A stretch of 64,000 bases of DNA from Meandrina meandrites (Eukaryota; Cnidaria; Anthozoa; Scleractinia; Meandrinidae), in the NCBI GenBank assembly GCA_963693305.1, contig OY855905.1, forward strand, positions 21,635,437-21,699,436, in the 5' to 3' direction. The position numbers and the translations under genes are program-made. Shown in pieces: positions 1 to 11,239 of the stretch. The notes under the pieces are model-generated. The model made no database searches, had not been told where the DNA came from, and saw only the letters and a list, made by a program, of their open reading frames with translations. Position 1 is the first letter of the stretch. Every line of letters starts with the position of its first letter.

Positions 1-469
1 GTTCTTTCGGTATTTCACACTCAAATCATTAGCAATTCACGATTTCGTCTTTTTCATTAATCCATATTCCTTTATTACACTTCTACAACCATTGCCTAGT
101 ACAGGGAACTCCACTATACCATAGATGTGTATCCATATTTTGAACTTGTTTTCTGTAACAGCTACTATTGTTACTAGCCACGTTGTTGTGCTCTTTCCAG
201 CCCAACTGCATGGATATATGCAAGGTTGATTGAGCTGTCTAGTTGTCCATGTGCCTTGATCACCCCCTAATGGATTTGTACAACCTTTCCTTGTCTAGAT
301 CCATAGATACGTACAGCTATACATATCTGTATCTACTTGTTTATGATATATATTTTGTATTTTTTGCTTGGGGGGATACATGCCTTGCACGTATCAGTGG
401 CGGTTAAGTCTAATGGTAGCGACTTCCCCCAAGCTTTTGGCATTGTTTCTGCCCCATTTCATTGTGCAC

Positions 470-815
470 CTGCCAAAAGTCTTGTCCGATCCGGCGCTGG
501 CTTCCCCAGTGCCGGGGAGATAGGTGAGGCTTCAAAGGTCACACGTTTAGTTTGACCCTCATTTGACCTGCCAATACTCTTATCCGTTTCCAGTGCGGGG
601 TAGTGCTGGTGATAAGTGAGGCTTTAAAAGGTCATTGTATTTGAGGTCACGTGTTCAAATTTGACCTGCCAATACTCTTGTCCGTTTCCAGTGCGGGGTA
701 GTGCTGGTGATAAGTGAGGCTCTATAAGGTCATAGTATTCCATGTGGACCTGCCAATACCCTTATCCAATCCAGCGTGTGGTGCTGGGGATAAGTGAGGC
801 CGTTAAAAGGTCAAG
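470..815. repeat. Degenerate tandem repeat, about 84-98 bp unit, 4 copies
   Basis: Units begin near 470, 565, 663 and 747, each with a variant of GACCTGCCAATACTCTTRTC followed by a GC-rich block and GATAAGTGAGGC. Copies two and three are the most alike; the first and last are more diverged. No coding frame runs through the units. Confidence 0.75.
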
Positions 816-1851
816 CAACTCAAAGTCGCTTCTCATGCCAACCGCAGGGATGTGTCCCCCCACATTACGCCAATCATGTGTGTTTTTTCTCTTTGTTCAA
901 TTAATATATGGGCTAGGATAACAGTTGGTTTTAATGGCACGTCAAACGAGCTGTCGTGAAACATAATAATCACGGAACAGGGACATTAATCTGAGATGAA
1001 ACATGTTTTTCATCTGAGATCAAACACTTGCATTTTGATGAGCTGTTTTACTGATTATCACAAGTCGCGGATACAATGCAATATACATGAGATAAAATGT
1101 CACTAGATAATTTCTTATTGTTTGATTTGAGAAGGCATATCCAGGGATATAGCTAAGAAAATGCTAAGCCGGCTCATGAATAAGTCCACCTGGCTTTTCT
1201 GGCCTTCGCAGCCCTAAAAGTTTACGTAAGTCTTTGTTTTCATGTGAAATTTCAGCCGGATTTAAGTTCTCTTTCAGCCGGTGAAATTAGCTGGCAGTCG
1301 GCCCTTTGTGATAACCCTGCATATCAAAAACTTGGGCTTCGTGCTTCATCACGGTTCCAGACAACTCGAAACAAATGAAGCATTCGGCCTACAGCCTCGT
1401 GCTTTCATCTGTTTCTCAGTATCTGGAACCCGCGATAAAGCACTCGCCCTCGTTTCATGAGGATCCAACAATGATGTTAGCAAAGTTCCTTGTATTTTGT
1501 AAAGACAATGTACTTTGCCTACCTCAAGGATTTGATGAGGGTTTCATGAGGCTCTAAAAAAATATCCTTTTTGGACCAGAAGGATTTTTGCAGGTACTTT
1601 GGAGGGATCATGATTTTGCAAGATCCTTGGAGATCTTCGAGATCCACAATAGATTCTTATTTGCATATTCAAGTATCTCTTTACCAGGAGAACTGTCCCA
1701 TACATTACCTATTCTGTTATTTATTTTTTTCTCCCGATGAACTTAAATCTGTTTATACATGTATGTGGATTTCATTTAACAAATCAAACATTTTCTCCAT
1801 TTTTCTTCTATTTTATGAACTGAAGATTTTTTTCTGTAAGGAGGAAATATA

Positions 1852-2849
1852 CAGGGTTTTCAATAAGGGCCGGCAGCCGGCGAAACTCGCCGGGTACTCC
1901 ACACGTTTTCGCCGCCTACTTTGATTAACAACTTACTCGAATTTTACGAATGAGCATGATAAATAATTTGCCACAATGAACCGTGGATCGGCCAACATTT
2001 AATTCATTTAACACAAAAGAAACTTCCCATATTCTTGGTTAAAATATTTTGACTGCAGGGCTCGTAATTGCGACCGATACGGTCGCCAATGCGACTAACA
2101 TTCCATAAAAATTCTGCTTTAGTCGCCAAAATGGCGACTACGTTTCTGTGTGTTGACGATGAATAACGGACATTTCCTCAGACATTGTGCCCTTCCAGAA
2201 AGTTATATCAGAAGATCTTTGCTTCTAAAAAATCCAAAATAAGAAAGAAGTCAATCCATCCTCTTCCTTTACTGTAAAAGATTCTGTCACATCGGAAAAC
2301 TCGCAAAAAGCTCACCGTGTCTGAAATCGCCCTATAATGCTTTACAAGCCCTGGAGCACGTCATGTATGCCTATGGATTGTGTCTCTTGTTGATTCCTTC
2401 GATAAAGGCCACAAAATCTTATATATTGTGTTTGTGTTAAGCTAGTGATAAGATTGTTTTGTTTTTCCTTTTGAATATTTATGTATTCAGTCCTTTTTTG
2501 GATTAAATTCTTTGAAATGATTTTAAACACTTTTGAACTAAGGTCCTGTTTGATTTTGCAATCTGGCGACTAAAAATTTGGGTTTGATGACTATTTTGTC
2601 TGCAAGATAATTAAAACTGTTGAATAAAAAGCTGGAAAATAGAGCATGTATGGTTCTGTCAAAAATGACCTTATTCTTGCCCCAGAATGCAGGAAATGCA
2701 CTCTTAGAGGCTCTGATTTTAAAAGTTTCCTGGGGGAGCATGCCCCCAGCCCCCCCCCCCCTAGAAGGTCGCACCTGCGGCGTGAGTAACCCCTTCGCCG
2801 CCTACTTCTACATTTCTGCCGCCTACTTTGATTCTTATTGAAAACCCTG
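1852..2849. mobile_element. Non-autonomous DNA transposon with CAGGGTTTTCAATAAG termini
   Basis: The left end CAGGGTTTTCAATAAG is the reverse complement of the right end CTTATTGAAAACCCTG. Both ends are flanked by AATATA (1846-1851 and 2850-2855), an apparent 6-bp target duplication that ambiguity at the CAG could lengthen. The roughly 1-kb interior has no transposase-like frame. The CAGGG-type end hints at a hAT-like superfamily, but hAT elements normally make 8-bp duplications, so this assignment is tentative. Confidence 0.75.
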
Positions 2850-2923
2850 AATATACAGTAGTGCTTTGTCATTTCAGTGGGTGGGGGAGTGCAAATGACA
2901 TGAAAATATTATTATAAACTCAC

Positions 2924-3010
2924 CATTTCTTTAATTTGATCCAACATGCATTCAACAAGATCTGCTTTGCTCTCCAAAAGTTCAGGAGCAAACTTTTCAT
3001 TCGTCCAGGC
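2924..3010 (-). CDS. GINS4: GINS complex subunit SLD5 (GINS4), coding exon 2
   Basis: This 87-nt phase-0 exon encodes 29 residues, from AWTNEKFAPELLESKADLVE to DQIKEM. It matches the most conserved N-terminal stretch of animal GINS4, where WxNEKFAPELLES is the signature. On the minus strand it has a clean acceptor just above 3010 and a GTGAGT-type donor just below 2924. It joins in frame to exon 1 at 12072-12185 across a 9,061-bp intron. GINS4 is one of four subunits of the GINS complex, which binds CDC45 and MCM2-7 to form the replicative CMG helicase in the nucleus. The gene is cut by the left window edge: 67 of roughly 220 residues are present. Confidence 0.93.
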
Positions 3011-3585
3011 CTAACGATAGCAAAAATAAATAACTAAAAATTATTTAGGGCCTGATTACACTTGTAAATAGAGGAAAGGTGACTCTCCTAGATCAATTAT
3101 TCAGGTTTACAGACTTAAATACCACTTTGAACATCTCTATTAGCCTGGTAGCCTGGGGCTAGTTTAAAAGAAGTCTAGCTAGTAAATTCATGTGTTTAGT
3201 AGCATGTGGGCTATTAGAAAATTTGTTGTATGAATTCTTATTTTCTTCAATTCTTATTTTTTTTTACAAATAACTGAGTGGATTTTTGCATGATGATTGG
3301 CTAATTTTTATCAGCCTGCCAGGACAGTCACTCAGGCAAATTTGCCTGAACGTAGTGACAGGAAGACGAAATCGTGGAGCTTAGTAGTTCGTTAGTTTAG
3401 CGTTCGATGGATATTCAGCTTGTATTGTCAGCTCGAGGATGGTGCAATTTGTGTGTTATGCCAACGACTGTGGACTAATTTGTTCATGTTTTATGCTGTG
3501 TCTTTGTAAAGTTCGTTGCTTGTGGAGATCCTAAATTAAGGAGAACGACTGCCTTCGCTACGTTTGTTTGCGCTTGGGAATCAAA

Positions 3586-4936
3586 ATGGCGGTGGAAAAT
3601 GAAATCAAGGAACTTCAACTGGGACTTGAGTCTAAAGTATGTGGCCTTGCAAAGGATGGGCTTAAAAAATTAGCAGAGCATTTGCAAGTGGGGGCGAAAG
3701 AGTTAGGAAGGTTGGCATTATCGAGGAAAATCCGCAAGAAAATAGAACTGGATCTAAGCGAAACGGACGACAAGAAAACTTTGTTGGTCGTTCTGCTTGC
3801 GTTTGTGGATGGAAAACCACCGCCGCTCGAGGATGAAACAGTGGCAGATAAACCGACGAAAGTGAAAGTTGAACCGCCTAATCCGTCAGAAAAAGCAACT
3901 GAGAAAGCACAAGGAGCAGAAACAAAGGTAAATGTTGATGTTAGTAAGGTGCTAAGGCGTGATTTCAAAATCCATGGCGTTGTGGCAGGAGATAATTTTA
4001 AGGATGGACTGTCATTTGTAAGTTTGGCGCGACAGATAGAATCCGGGATAAAGGCAGGCTATAAAGAGAGCGAGATTAACGAAGCTGTTATCCGTGCAGT
4101 TAGTCCAAGCCTTAAATATTTTATTGAGGTCGTACTTGGAGATGATACAGGATTTGTCATTGTCTCGCTTAAGACAGATTATGAAAGCCCGTTTTAAGCA
4201 AAAGTCAGCAACGGAACTGTATCAGGAACTATCTGTCTTACGTCAGGAAACAAATGAATCTCCCCAAGATTTTCTTGTGCGAGCCTTGAACTTAAAACAG
4301 CAGATTATTTTTGTGTCAAATGCAACTGATGGTTCTATCAAGTATGAGCCCTTCCTGGTTCAGGCATTGTTCCTCCATGTGATAGAAACAGGGTTACAGG
4401 ATGAGGCTGTCAGAGCAAAATTACGTCCATTACTAGAAGTAGCTTCTGTAACTGATGAACAGCTTATGGAAAAGATTAATCAGATTATGTCTGCGGAGGT
4501 AGAACACCAAAATAAGATGGGTGTGGCTGGCAGGAAAGGGGCAAGGGTTAGCCAGATTGAAACCCCCTCAGCTTCCAGTGATGTCCAACCCCAGCCAAAT
4601 ACAAGTCAAGCACCCCAGAGTGACAGTAGTAAGCCCCAGAAAAATGACCCAAAGCCAAATACTCTAGTAACAGCATTGGAAGCAGTGCAGTCCAACCTTG
4701 CCTCTCTGAAAGAAGCCTTTCATAGGGTCAGCGCCCCAGTAGAGAGAAATTCTACCCGGCAATATGCATCTGGTCACCAATCACAGTTTCGTCGGCGCAA
4801 ATGTAATGCATGCAGTTCAGCGGGTGTGGACAACTGCGATCATTGCTTCAAGTGTGGTTCAACTGATCATTTTGCAAGGGGGTGTAGAAGGGGGTCGGGA
4901 AACGAGAGGAGGCTGCATCAGCGGGACAGGGTGTAG
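3586..4936 (+). pseudogene. gag: Gypsy Gag polyprotein, frameshifted, with CCHC zinc knuckle
   Basis: The probable start is the ATG at 3586 (protein begins MAVENEIKEL), inside a frame open from 3568. The N-terminal part is helical and charged, with an LKKLAEHL segment recalling SAP-like motifs in related Gags. The frame then passes from frame 1 to frame 2 near 4115-4125, where similarity to the capsid region continues as SYLEMIQDLSLSRLRQIMKA. The C-terminal part ends with a CCHC nucleocapsid knuckle at 4844-4885 (C-x2-C-x4-H-x4-C). Gag binds and packages the element's RNA. Gag and pol lie in different frames, so expression of an intact copy would need frameshifting or a similar device. Confidence 0.85.
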
Positions 4937-5337
4937 CCGGAGCGGTCTCGTCCCATCATGCCTTCAATTTCTGTGGAAACGAAGAGAGTACTCTCTCTTT
5001 CAAGCAATGCAGTAATTGTAAAGCTGTTAGATACTGTTCAAGGAAATGTCAACAGAAACACTGGAGACAACATAAGACACTTTGTCAGGCCATATCATCG
5101 TTAGAAGAGCGAAAGTGTAGAGAAGACAGAGAAAAGACGGGTGTCTTTGTGAGCCATTTGTCGCCACAGGAGCATGCACAGGTAGTTCTTCTTGTGGGGC
5201 GGAAATGTACTGTCAAATGTTTGCTCAATGGAGTAGAGACTGAGGCCCTTTGGGATACAGGAGCTCAAGTGTCGATTATTTCGCATAGTTGGTTGAAGCG
5301 ATATTGTCCAGGTTGTGACATTTGAGACATAGCAGAG
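4921..5337 (+). pseudogene. Gypsy MYND-like zinc finger plus retropepsin (protease) region
   Basis: Frame 1 runs from the end of gag into pol. At 4972-5085 it encodes a MYND-type finger: C-x2-C (5008, 5017), C at 5035 and 5047, H at 5059 and 5071, C at 5083, with the typical YCSRKCQ and HWRQHK blocks. The first CxxC pair is incomplete, with Phe at the first position. The retropepsin active site follows as DTGA at 5254-5265 within an ALWDTGAQVSII context. A TGA at 5323-5325 interrupts the frame just downstream, after which pol continues in the same frame. MYND fingers are protein-interaction modules and are not a standard Gypsy domain. Confidence 0.75.
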
Positions 5338-6699
5338 TTGTTGGGCATGGATGGGCTTGATTTGAAGGTAACGAATGGAACTGACCTACCCTATGAGGGT
5401 TGGGTTGAACTGACTTTTAACCTTAGTGAGAATGACTTTGAACACATCATTAAAGTACCGTTTTTGGTTGCCAAGGATACTCTGGATATGCCCATTGTTG
5501 GATTTAATGTTATCGAAGAAATCACCAAGCAGTCTGAAGGTGATGTTCCAGCTAGAGCTGATGGATCTATGGTGGATGTGCTTTCATCAAGTTTTAATGG
5601 TGTTGAGCGAGAAAAGGTGGAGGCCCTTGTTCAGCTTATCAAATCTGAACCTGCGAAGGAACTGTCTACTGTTAAGACAAGAAAGCAAGACACTGTAATT
5701 CCTCGAGGACAGTCTGTTATTGTTTCATGTCGTGCTGCAGTAGGTCCAGTTAGTAAGATACCGGTGTTGTTTGAATTTGACCCAAACCAATCTTGGCCTA
5801 GTGGTCTTGAGATACCAGAGACACAAGTAACTGTAGCAGGGGGTTCCACTTCCCGAGTTAACATCCGCGTGGAAAATCCAACAAAGCATGACATCATTTT
5901 GAAAGGAAGAACACCACTAGGATATCTTCAGCAAGTGAAATCAGTCACCCCTCTTGAAGTGAAGTTAAAAGAGGCGAATTCTCCCAGTGAACATGTAGCA
6001 GAATCTCCAAATGCTGACATACCAGAACAATTTACGGATGGAGGCGGTAACAAGAATTGTGCAGAACAGCTATGTAGCCACATTCCTGATGTTGACACTG
6101 AAGAACTTACCGAGGAACAGCGTACTGTAGCTCGAAAAATGCTTATAGAGGAAGCAGCATCATTCTCAAAGACGGATGATGATGTAGGGTGCGCGGAAGG
6201 ACTGCAACTCAAAATTAACCTGTCCGATAATAGTCCAGTCCAGAAAAACTATACAGCTATTCCAAAGCCTTTGTATCCAGAAGTGAAGCAATATGTCGAA
6301 GATTTACTCAACCATGGATGGGTGCGGAAGTCACGCTCAGCCTACTCATCGCCAGTAGTTTGTGTGCTGAAAAGGGATGGTTCTTCAAGACTGTGTGTGG
6401 ACTTTCGTGAACTCAACAGGAGAACAGTGCCAGACCAACATCTGCTTCCTCGGGTACAAACCACCATTGAGAATCTTGGAGGGAACAAGTGGTTTTCTCT
6501 TCTAGACCAAGGAAATGCTTATCACCAGGGATTCGTCAGCCCTCAATGTCAACACGACTGCGTTTGTAACACCATGGGGTTTGTACGAGTGGGTAAGGAT
6601 CCCATTCGGTCTCAGAAATGCTCCTGGAGTATTTCAAAGATTTATAAATGGAGGACTGTTTGGAAGGACTTAGAGATGAAATTTGTGTACCTTATCTAG
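5338..6699 (+). pseudogene. pol: Gypsy pol: protease C-terminal part and reverse transcriptase N-terminal half
   Basis: The frame continues from the protease and reaches reverse transcriptase at about 6205, with the usual PLYPEVKQYVEDLLNHGWVR, SPVVCVLKRDG and RLCVDFRELNRRT blocks. The catalytic [14 protein letters not shown] block follows near 6500. Shortly after, near 6545-6557, similarity passes to frame 2 ([11 protein letters not shown], then [14 protein letters not shown]), and near 6643-6648 it passes to frame 3. The last 40 or so residues of this open frame are therefore out-of-frame readthrough. Small indels best explain both shifts. Confidence 0.88.
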
Positions 6700-7949
6700 A
6701 CGATGTGATTGTTTTCAGCAGAACCTTTGAGGAACACATTGAAAATGTTCGGACAGTTTTGAGGAGGTTACGCGAACATGGAATTAAGCTGAAAGCCAGA
6801 AAATGCAAGATGTTCAAGAAGGAGGTCAATTACCTGGCGAGGATTGTTTCTGCTGATGGATATCGAGTGGATCCCGCAAATGTTAAGGCGGTTTTAGCAC
6901 TCAAAGAGACTAACCCCAAAACGGTTGGCGATGTGAGAAAACTCCTGGGCTTGCTGGGGTATTACCGAAAATACATACAGGACTTCTCCAGAATTGCACA
7001 GCCTCTCTTCGAACTCTTGAAAGCACCTGGGGCCAAGACTAGCAAGCATCCTAATCAAACAGAAAGGCATGGTAAGAAAGGAGATGGGACACAAGTGCCT
7101 TCCAGGCATGCTATTGTTTGGACACAAGAACATCAGGGAGTGTTAGAGAAACATGTGAACTGTCTGGCTAACCCGCCAATTCTTGGTTATCCAGATCATG
7201 ATCTCCCATTTGTACTGCACACAGATGCGTCGAACGAAGGGCTGGGAGTAGTGCTTTATCAGCGGCAGTCTGGTAAAATGCGTGTCATAGGATATGGATC
7301 TAGAACTCTCACTCCTGCAGAGAGAAACTATCACCTTCATTCTGGAAAGTTAGAGTTTTTAGCTTTGAAATGGGGTATCTGTGAGCGGTTTAGGGATTAT
7401 CTGTACTACGCACCATCATTCACAGTTTACACGGACAACAACCCTCTGACGTATGTTTTATCGACAGCAAAACTTAATTCAACTGGGCATCGCTGGGTGT
7501 CAGAGCTGGCAGATTACAATTTTGAGATAAAGTACAGACCTGGTAAAGTAAACAAAGATGCTGACACCTGATCAAGAATCCCTTTGGACATTAACCAGTA
7601 CATTCCTACTTGTACACAAGAAACTTCACAGGATGTGATCAGTGCAACTTTGTCTGGTGTAAAGGCACTTCAGAACGGTGATACAGTTTGGATAACAGCA
7701 GTCAGTGATAGAACAGATGCATTGAATCTTGACTCTAATCTTCTTGATTCCAGGAATTACCAACAAATCGAGCCTCAAGTCATTCTGACAGCTCAGAAAC
7801 AAGACCCAAGTATTGGCAGAGTCCTTGCATACAAACTCAACGGACGCAAACCAGCAATGCATGAAATCTCTAGAGAACTACCCCATACAAGAAAGTTGCT
7901 ACGTGAATGGACGAAGCTGGAAATTGGAAGTGATGGGCTCTTGATGTGA
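6648..7949 (+). pseudogene. pol: Gypsy pol: reverse transcriptase C-terminal half and RNase H
   Basis: The catalytic YLDD is at 6693-6704, followed by the connection region [20 protein letters not shown]. An RNase H-like domain spans about 7110-7560: the first Asp is in [11 protein letters not shown], the Glu region is [11 protein letters not shown], and the later Asp is in [16 protein letters not shown] at 7569-7571 interrupts the frame after NKDADT, where related elements normally continue into an LSR-type motif. The open frame then resumes unchanged until the solo LTR at 7945. The final codons before 7949 already belong to the inserted LTR. Confidence 0.9.
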
Positions 7950-9574
7950 CGGGGTCACTAGACACTAATTTTATTATTTTGTATGTTTCTAGAGACTCTA
8001 AGATTTTTGCTGTTTCGTTCTGTAATTTTGAGTTTAGGAATTTTCCGGTTTAATTTTGTGAGCTCATGCATCGTTCGGGAATGTTTCTACATGTGTGTCT
8101 AAACCACGTTTCCTTACTAAAATGCGTTGTTGGCAACTAGGGTTTTGTGGTTACCTTTTCGGTAGATTGTTTTAATGGGGTAATTTACGCTTATCGCTTT
8201 TAAATGTCATAATTAACACAGGATATCCTTGCCGCATCGTTTTATGGTTTGGCAGCACAACTCTAAATGTTTTTCGTACGTGCAAAACTGTGATTCTCGT
8301 TATTTGCTCTGGTATAAATACAAGCAAGTTTGTAGCTGTAGTTCAGTCGGGTTCGTGTCATCTAACTGAGGAGATCGAAGAGCGAAGAGAGAAAGAACTT
8401 GCTTCTAGCAAGGTAGGATTGATTAGTTTGTTTACGATTATTGAGTCCTTGACCTCGCTAATTACTGCGTAATTCTATTCGCTTTAGCTTGTAGTTTTGT
8501 TAGTTTTTGTAGCATTTCTTTTAGGCTTAGAGCTTTTTAACTGTTTTATGATTCAAGCAATCTAGTCGTGTTTTTGTTAAGCGAATTTATTCCATCATTC
8601 ATCGGGAACTATTTCTCTTTTGTTTTGATCGCTGCTATTTTCGCGAATCGCTTTGTGTTTTGTAATTGGAGACGCGCGTTCGCCTCGAAGCTATATTTTC
8701 GTTTAGTTCTGTTTACGCGATTTCACACTTGTTTTGTGCTGAATTCAATCTGTTTATTGTAAATTACATAAGTTTCGTTTTTACTGTACAACTGTTAACC
8801 GTAAAACTATGTTCTTGTATACGTTTTCGCTTCGTTTGTTTTTGACTACACAAACAGGTCATGTTTTTAGGTCAGAATTATTTGTTCGCAAATTAGTACT
8901 TTTCCTGTTCAACTTATCAACTTAGAATTCGCTCTAACCTTGCATCCTTGAATGTAAATTCCTTTTATGATCATGTTATTGCTGTTGAGTTCCATTTTAC
9001 TGTAAAATGATTCATCGTTTTCAGAGGTTATTTTCTTGCTCACGCGAATTGCTTGTGCAACACGCGTCAGATCAGATTTCTGCCACTCAAAGTTGATTTA
9101 CATTAGTGTACGTCACTTCCGTTCTATTTTTGTCTTCAAGTACAGTTTTCAACTTGTATTTTCAAGTCTGTTTTTGTCTTAGTATTTCGTGCGTTATTCT
9201 TCTTAATTTGTAGTTGCTTTGACTCAACTATAGATAATTTACTCTAGCTTATGTTAACTTTGTTATTCTTTGATTCAACTTACTAGTTAAGATTTTCCAG
9301 TTTATTTTTCTGTCATTTACTTGTCATTTACTTGTAGTAGACTAGACTATCTTATTGTATTGTAACTCTATCATCTTGATACTCGGATATTATTAAGATT
9401 ATGTTGTATTTTTCTACTAGGTGTAATCTTTTAGTCGTTCCCGTTTATTTTGTTTGTTCAGTTTATTTTGTTTATTTTGTTTATTCGCTGAGTAGTTGAG
9501 CTTTCAATAAATTGCTTAAGAACGTCCTTGAATCCTACTCGTTCCTGCTCGCCTGTCCGCCGCCGCCTGTTACA
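7945..9574 (+). mobile_element. Solo LTR (1,630 bp) nested in the Gypsy pol gene
   Basis: The segment starts TGTGAC, ends GTTACA (near-perfect terminal inversion with TG..CA ends) and is flanked by a 4-bp duplication TTGA (7941-7944 and 9575-9578). Removing the segment plus one TTGA copy (1,634 bp) brings the pol frames on the two sides into register, which supports these limits. Internal LTR signals fit the plus strand: a TATA-like TATAAATA at 8313-8320 and an AATAAA polyadenylation signal at 9506-9511, about 60 bp before the end. There is no internal coding region, so this is a solo LTR left by recombination between LTRs. The open frames at 8290 and 8568 inside it look like chance. Confidence 0.88.
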
Positions 9575-9578
9575 TTGA

Positions 9579-11230
9579 GAAGGAGGAGTGGACCATTTTC
9601 CCAGCTGGTGCTACCTCAGAAATTCCACACTCTTGTCTTCAAGGAACTTCATCAGGAAATGGGACACTTAGGAGCACCTCGTGTAGTCCAGCTGGCGCCT
9701 GAACGTTTCTACTGGCCAAACATGGAAGATGACATCACTCACTTTGTGACAAAAGTTTGCCCATGTCTAAAACAACAGCAGCCAAATTTGTCTACAAGGG
9801 CACCACTGCATAGTGTGACTACCTCGTATCCCTTTGAATTAGTGTCAATCGACTTCTTACATTTGGAGCCAAGTTCTGGAGGTTACGAGTACATATTAGT
9901 CATCATTGACCATTTTACCCGTTTTGCACAAGTGTATGCAACAAAGAATCAGTCATCCACGACCGCAGCTGATCGGTTGTTTAATGACTTTGTACTGCGA
10001 TTTGGTTTCCCAGCAAAGATACTTCATGATCAAGGACGGGAGTTTGAGAACAAACTCTTTCACAAATTGGAGAAGCTTAGTGGCATCAAGCGTCTTCGAA
10101 CGACACCGTACCATCCCCAGGGGAATGGGAAGGTAGAGAGGTTTAACAGGACATTGCTGCACATGTTGAGAACTCTTCCAGAAAGCAAGAAACATAAGTG
10201 GAAGGACTCCCTGAACAAAGTTGTACATGCTTATAACTCCACCAGAAACTACGCCACTGGATTTTCTCCGTTCTATTTGTTGTTCGGGCGCTCACCATGT
10301 CTCCCAGTTGACCTAATGTTTGGACTTTCACGTACAGAAACTGGTATGAACTATACAGAGTACACAGAGAAGTGGAAGGTTTCAATGAAAGAGGCATATG
10401 CATTGGCCAGGCAGAATATCTCCAAGTCAGCGGGTGATGGAAAGAAGCAGTATGACCGAAAAGTAAGATTCTCAAATTTACAGCCAGGGGACCGGGTATT
10501 GGTGCGCAACCTCTCCGAGCGTGGTGGGCCCGGAAAGCTTAGGTCTCATTGGGAGCAAAAAGTTCACATAATAGTGGAGCAAAAGGGTGGTCTACCAGTA
10601 TATGAAGTAACACCAGAGGGGCAGGGAGGCAAATCAAGAATGCTTCATAGAAATTTCCTGTTGCCTTGTGACTTCCTGCCTGTTGATCCTCCAGAACTTG
10701 CTCCCCAGTGCACCCAAGAGAGAAGGAGAAAATCCATCCCTGCAAAACAACAAGAACTGGAAGTCCAGCAACTTAACCAGGGTGGTGACAGTGGGGATGA
10801 GGGGGAGTTACCTGGCCTCTCACCCACCGAGTTAGAATCGTTGCAGTTTTCTACACCAGCAGCAGAAGTTGACACTTGTGAACAAGAGCAAGTGGACAGT
10901 GTACAACATGACTCATTGCCTGAGGATGTGGAGGAATTGTCAGAACAGGAGGAGACACCAATTGCAGATGACCATTCTTCATCTAACTCTGAGCAGAACG
11001 TTTCCACACAACAAGAATCAGCTGAACCCTGGCATTATCCTGTGCGAAACTGCCATCCACCAAATATCCTTTGCTATGATCTTCTTGGACACCCAAGTTA
11101 CCATCCAAGCAGTGTACTGAGTACTCCAACAACAACTGCAACTGTGTCTGTGAATACCAGGAGGTATTCGGACTATTTTCGGATGTCCAGGAGGACATCT
11201 CATTTAAGAGGGGGAGTACGTAAGGGGTAA
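9579..11230 (+). pseudogene. pol: Gypsy integrase with C-terminal extension
   Basis: The N-terminal H..H..C..C-type zinc-binding region (HQEMGHLG through VCPCLKQ) is followed by the rve catalytic core. The DDE triad is visible: Asp at 9851-9853 (VSIDFLH), Asp at 10028-10030 (LHDQGREF) and Glu at 10136-10138 (KVERFNR). A GPY/F-like module follows near 10490-10680 and then a low-complexity acidic tail. The reading frame is open upstream to 9512, but that part lies in the nested LTR and is not integrase. In an intact element, integrase inserts the cDNA into the host chromosome. This part is intact, but it is cut off from the rest of pol by the solo LTR. Confidence 0.93.
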
Positions 11231-11239
11231 TAAGTTGCA

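Larger units (their letters stand above)
1..2923 (-). other. Non-coding part of GINS4 (intron 2 or beyond)
   Basis: No exon is recognisable here on either strand. The stretch lies downstream of GINS4 exon 2 on the minus strand, so it is most simply intron 2. It contains a degenerate tandem repeat (about 470-815) and a roughly 1-kb TIR element (1852-2849). The short open frames here lack family features and look like chance. The remaining GINS4 exons were looked for by their conserved motifs and not found, so they should lie beyond the left edge. Confidence 0.6.
3568..11230 (+). mobile_element. Decayed Ty3/Gypsy LTR retrotransposon body
   Basis: Domain order is Gag with CCHC knuckle, MYND-like finger, retropepsin, reverse transcriptase, RNase H, then integrase. 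Integrase after RNase H is the Ty3/Gypsy order. The copy is dead. It has an apparent frameshift inside gag near 4115-4125, an in-frame TGA at 5323-5325, frame shifts in reverse transcriptase near 6545-6557 and 6643-6648, a TGA at 7569-7571, and a 1.63-kb solo LTR in pol at 7945-9574. A purine-rich tract (about 11204-11217), a plausible polypurine tract, closes the integrase frame. Flanking LTRs and a primer-binding site could not be identified. The length without the nested LTR is about 6 kb. Confidence 0.93.

Noticed and set aside
2591..2872. Arg-rich minus-strand open frame near 2.6-2.9 kb
   Set aside because: It lies in the right end of a TIR element and its basic composition comes from GGC/GCC-rich repeat sequence; there is no family resemblance.
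3011..3567. 5' LTR of the Gypsy element
   Set aside because: No direct repeat with the sequence after 11217, no TG..CA boundaries and no primer-binding site could be recognised, so an LTR is not annotated.
8290..8762. Small open frames inside the solo LTR
   Set aside because: They lie in a TATA-containing LTR with no domain features, and their composition is that of random AT-rich sequence.
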